Source: an uncultured Flavobacteriales bacterium
GTDB lineage: Bacteria > Bacteroidota > Bacteroidia > Flavobacteriales_G > Salibacteraceae
Direction: 5' to 3'
Assembly: GCA_937121175.1 (NCBI GenBank)
Contig: CAKZKD010000018.1
Location: 88,652-152,651 of the forward strand
DNA: 64,000 nucleotides
The notes under the pieces are model-generated. The model was not told the origin of the DNA. It did no database searches and saw only the letters and a program-made list of their open reading frames with translations. Position numbers and translations under genes: made by a program. Positions 62,017 through 64,000 of this stretch are shown here, in pieces; within the stretch, counting starts at the first letter, position 1; each line of letters starts with the position of its first letter.

Positions 62017-62895
62017 TTAGGATGTATAAATTCCTACTTCATTTAAAGCTCTGTTAGCCCTTTCTTGAGCCCAATCCGATTTAAATGTGTGCCATGAATT
62101 TCCAAAAGCAACTCTTGCCAAATCATCAATTGTTGAAACAACAGATGCTTGAATTACTCCCTCAACAGTAGTACTCACAGAACCTAAACTTCTAAAGGAC
62201 ATTCCTATTCCAACCGATAGGTATTTAATATGATGCCAATATTTGCACGGCATAAATAACGTTTCGCCTTTTTCCAAAATAGTATGCTCACCCTGCACAT
62301 GCTGAAGTCCTGGAAATTTGTCGTAATCTGGATTTTCAATATCTACTGCACTGTGCGTTGTGAAAGGATATTTGTACAATAAATCGTCGTAGTCTGGACT
62401 AAAAAGCACCACCTTTTTTCTTCCCCAGAATTCGGTCAAAAAGACGTTAGAATTGTCCATATCTCGGTGCAATCTGGCGACACTTCCCTCGCCTCCAATG
62501 AAGGCGAAAGGCAACGATTTTAATATTCTATCTGCAATATCTGGATACTCAAAATCCTTAACTAAATCAGGCATATGCTTGAAGACGTTGAACAGATGAA
62601 GACGCGCGTCTGTTGGTTTTTCTTCAATCATATCAATATAATCACCAAACCTCATGGTATGGGGAGCGGTCTTCTGAGACCGGTCCAATAGTTCTGGATT
62701 GTTATCAAAAACACCGACCTCCAAATCTGATAAATGTCTCTTAAAAAACTTTGGTGACCATTTTGCATTTGCCCTAGAATCGGACAGTAAGTTTTTGATT
62801 TTTACAGGTATTTGCGGTTTATAAAAATTCTCCTGAAACTCCTCGTAGGTAATGGAGTTAACCGTCTCAATCTCTTTAGAATAGTCTATCGCCAT
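62017..62895 (-). CDS. Cupin-like JmjC-type protein
   Basis: 292 residues. The core VARLHRDMDNSNVFLTEFWGRKKVVLFSP carries the HxD pair of the Fe(II)/2-oxoglutarate site, and GETLFMPCKYWHHIKYLSVGIGMSFR holds the distal His. The FPGLQHVQGEHTI region matches the cupin_8 domain of FIH-like hydroxylases. It probably hydroxylates a protein or small molecule, but the substrate is unknown. A full promoter lies upstream. It sits next to the GC-rich gene at the window edge. Confidence 0.85.
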   Translation of the reverse strand: MAIDYSKEIETVNSITYEEFQENFYKPQIPVKIKNLLSDSRANAKWSPKFFKRHLSDLEVGVFDNNPELLDRSQKTAPHTMRFGDYIDMIEEKPTDARLHLFNVFKHMPDLVKDFEYPDIADRILKSLPFAFIGGEGSVARLHRDMDNSNVFLTEFWGRKKVVLFSPDYDDLLYKYPFTTHSAVDIENPDYDKFPGLQHVQGEHTILEKGETLFMPCKYWHHIKYLSVGIGMSFRSLGSVSTTVEGVIQASVVSTIDDLARVAFGNSWHTFKSDWAQERANRALNEVGIYTS

Positions 62896-62914
62896 ATCTT
62901 TGTATCGTTTGATT

Positions 62915-62944
62915 CAAAGCTAAAAAGACCATTTAAGAGTCAAA
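62915..62944 (-). promoter_or_regulatory. Promoter for the JmjC-like gene
   Basis: Minus strand TTTG (62944-62941), 18 bases, TAGCTTTG (62922-62915), then 19 bases to the ATG. A full consensus match. Confidence 0.65.
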
Positions 62945-62958
62945 AGTGAATAGGTACT

Positions 62959-62990
62959 CTGTTAAGAGATTTTTACATTGATTTTAACAG
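62959..62990. terminator. Possible weak terminator near the end of the edge gene
   Basis: CTGTTAA...TTAACAG inverted repeat (7 bp, 18-base loop) just after the stop of the minus-strand gene at 63010. The T-run is poor. Confidence 0.3.
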
Positions 62991-63009
62991 AAATTTCGCC
63001 TCACCGAGG

Positions 63010-64000
63010 TTACCTAAAAAGTGTAAAAAAACCCTCTTCAGTAATTTCTTCACCCGATACCGAAGTAGCTTTAACAAACCATAAGTAGGTGTCTTGATTT
63101 TGAAGCTCCCCTTTGTAGTATCCATCCCAACCTAATTGACCTGGAGTAGATTCAAAAACAATTTCTCCCCATCGATTAAAGATCAGGAAGCTTTCAATTT
63201 CCAGTACCTGGTCATTGTCGGCATAAATCAGGAAGACATCATTGTTGTTATCCCCATTCGGAGAGAGGCCGGTCGGAATAAAGATCGGGCGGTTTTTACG
63301 TACAATAACCGTTACATTGTCTGTTGCCGTACATCCTAACTCATCCACTACCGTCAATCGAATTTGGCGAGTCTCATCAGCGATAAAAGTAATCGAATTG
63401 CCTTCGCCAGCATTGCCCAGTGTATCGGGTTCCCAAATCAAGGTATCGATAGCATTGCCGCCATTGATCCGAGCCGTAACCGTAACCGTTTCTCCTTGCT
63501 CTACTTCGGTAGCATCTCCAACTACTGATAGCGACACCTGCAACTGATCTGGTTGGGTGATATCCAGAAATAGCTCGCTGAAACAACCATTATCATCTGT
63601 TACCCGCAGCACATACTCTGCTGGTTCCAAGCCAGGGTAGAAACCGCTGGTTCCTACTGGTTCATCATTGAGCATATAGGTATATGGCGGGCGGCCACCT
63701 GTGATGTTTGTGATCTGGATAGCTCCATCATTTGAAGAGAAACAAGAAATATTGCTCAGCTCTATTTCCGGGACGGGTACCTCCGTTTCAGCACGTACGA
63801 CCACTTCATCAGTAGCGGTACAGCCAATCGGGCTCGTAACTCTGATTTGATAAACCCCAGATTGAGCTACATCGATCATAGCACTTGTAGGGTCACTGAT
63901 AATAATATTAGGGTCATCAGCAGTCCACTCATAGGTAAACCCAGTGCCATTGTCTGAGTTAGAGCCATTGAGTGAGACCATACCCATACTACAGGTAAGT
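63010..64000 (-). CDS. T9SS type B secreted protein with Ig/SprB-like repeats (partial, runs off the window)
   Basis: The ORF track starts at ATG 63987, but the frame stays open to base 64000 (LTCSMGMVSLNGS, a usual internal motif), so this is the C-terminal part of a longer protein. It contains SprB-like repeats (ISCFSSNDGAIQI and GGRPPYTYMLNDEPV), an Ig-like domain, and the tail IFIPTGLSPNGDNNNDVF, FLIFNRWGEIVF and GFFTLFR, the type B sorting domain. Its G+C is near 50-55% in sampled lines versus about 35-40% for neighbours, unlike any other gene here. It may be acquired by transfer or lie beyond an assembly join. Confidence 0.88.
   Translation of the reverse strand, partial: LTCSMGMVSLNGSNSDNGTGFTYEWTADDPNIIISDPTSAMIDVAQSGVYQIRVTSPIGCTATDEVVVRAETEVPVPEIELSNISCFSSNDGAIQITNITGGRPPYTYMLNDEPVGTSGFYPGLEPAEYVLRVTDDNGCFSELFLDITQPDQLQVSLSVVGDATEVEQGETVTVTARINGGNAIDTLIWEPDTLGNAGEGNSITFIADETRQIRLTVVDELGCTATDNVTVIVRKNRPIFIPTGLSPNGDNNNDVFLIYADNDQVLEIESFLIFNRWGEIVFESTPGQLGWDGYYKGELQNQDTYLWFVKATSVSGEEITEEGFFTLFR

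Overview
The window comes from a Gram-negative member of the Bacteroidota, most likely Flavobacteriales. The DNA is AT-rich. Several large secreted proteins end in type IX secretion sorting domains (type A 'YPNP' and type B 'FNRWGE'). Promoters have the Bacteroidota form TTTG-N17-22-TAnnTTTG, ribosome binding sites are weak, and many small families typical of the phylum are present (DUF493, DUF6495-like, GreA-like 150-residue protein, S46 and M1 peptidases). I see no rRNA, CRISPR array, prophage or intact insertion sequence. Nearly all genes look chromosomal and housekeeping, densely packed and often overlapping by 1 to 30 bases.

Layout. 1-7.6 kb: acetyltransferases, an exported pirin, a PBP4-type DD-peptidase (dacB), an M1 metallopeptidase and a methyltransferase preceded by an unlisted 54-residue gene. 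7.6-12.8 kb: a REP-like palindrome, uvrB, rluE and a YdeP-type molybdopterin oxidoreductase. 12.8-17.1 kb: a kelch T9SS cargo protein, tRNA-Arg(TCT), and a K+ channel/CaCA antiporter operon. 17.1-29.8 kb: SirB1-like protein, nucleoside phosphorylase, mltG, a phosphohexomutase, a possibly structured intergenic region, DUF2461, secreted proteins, an M48 peptidase, the HI0933 flavoprotein operon and a membrane metallophosphoesterase. 30-35 kb: a 1588-residue adhesin and tRNA-Asp(GTC).

35.3-42.3 kb holds the most interesting locus. It is a complete dlt-like D-alanylation operon in the order dltD-dltC-dltX-dltB-dltA, followed without a gap by a PagL-like lipid A deacylase and a DUF2807 lipoprotein. 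The dltX gene is too short for the ORF track. It encodes 48 residues with one membrane helix and a C-terminal FVYQQF, which matches the FxYxxF acyl-transfer tail of Gram-positive DltX. The DltB homologue has Asn where the family has its catalytic WHG histidine. In an organism without teichoic acids the likely reading is acylation of an outer-membrane or periplasmic glycan such as LPS.

42.3-49.1 kb: purB, a SiaB/SiaC partner-switch operon with a membrane J-domain protein, a DPP7-type S46 dipeptidyl peptidase and a methyltransferase. 49.1-55.8 kb: a tight six-gene operon that joins an FAD oxidoreductase, an outer-membrane protein, a NapH/NosR-like membrane Fe-S protein, a MORN-repeat protein and two family 2 glycosyltransferases. 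56-64 kb: a DUF547/beta-barrel fusion, a 1445-residue PKD-repeat T9SS protein, a JmjC-like protein, and at the edge a T9SS type B protein whose DNA is clearly richer in G+C than everything before it.
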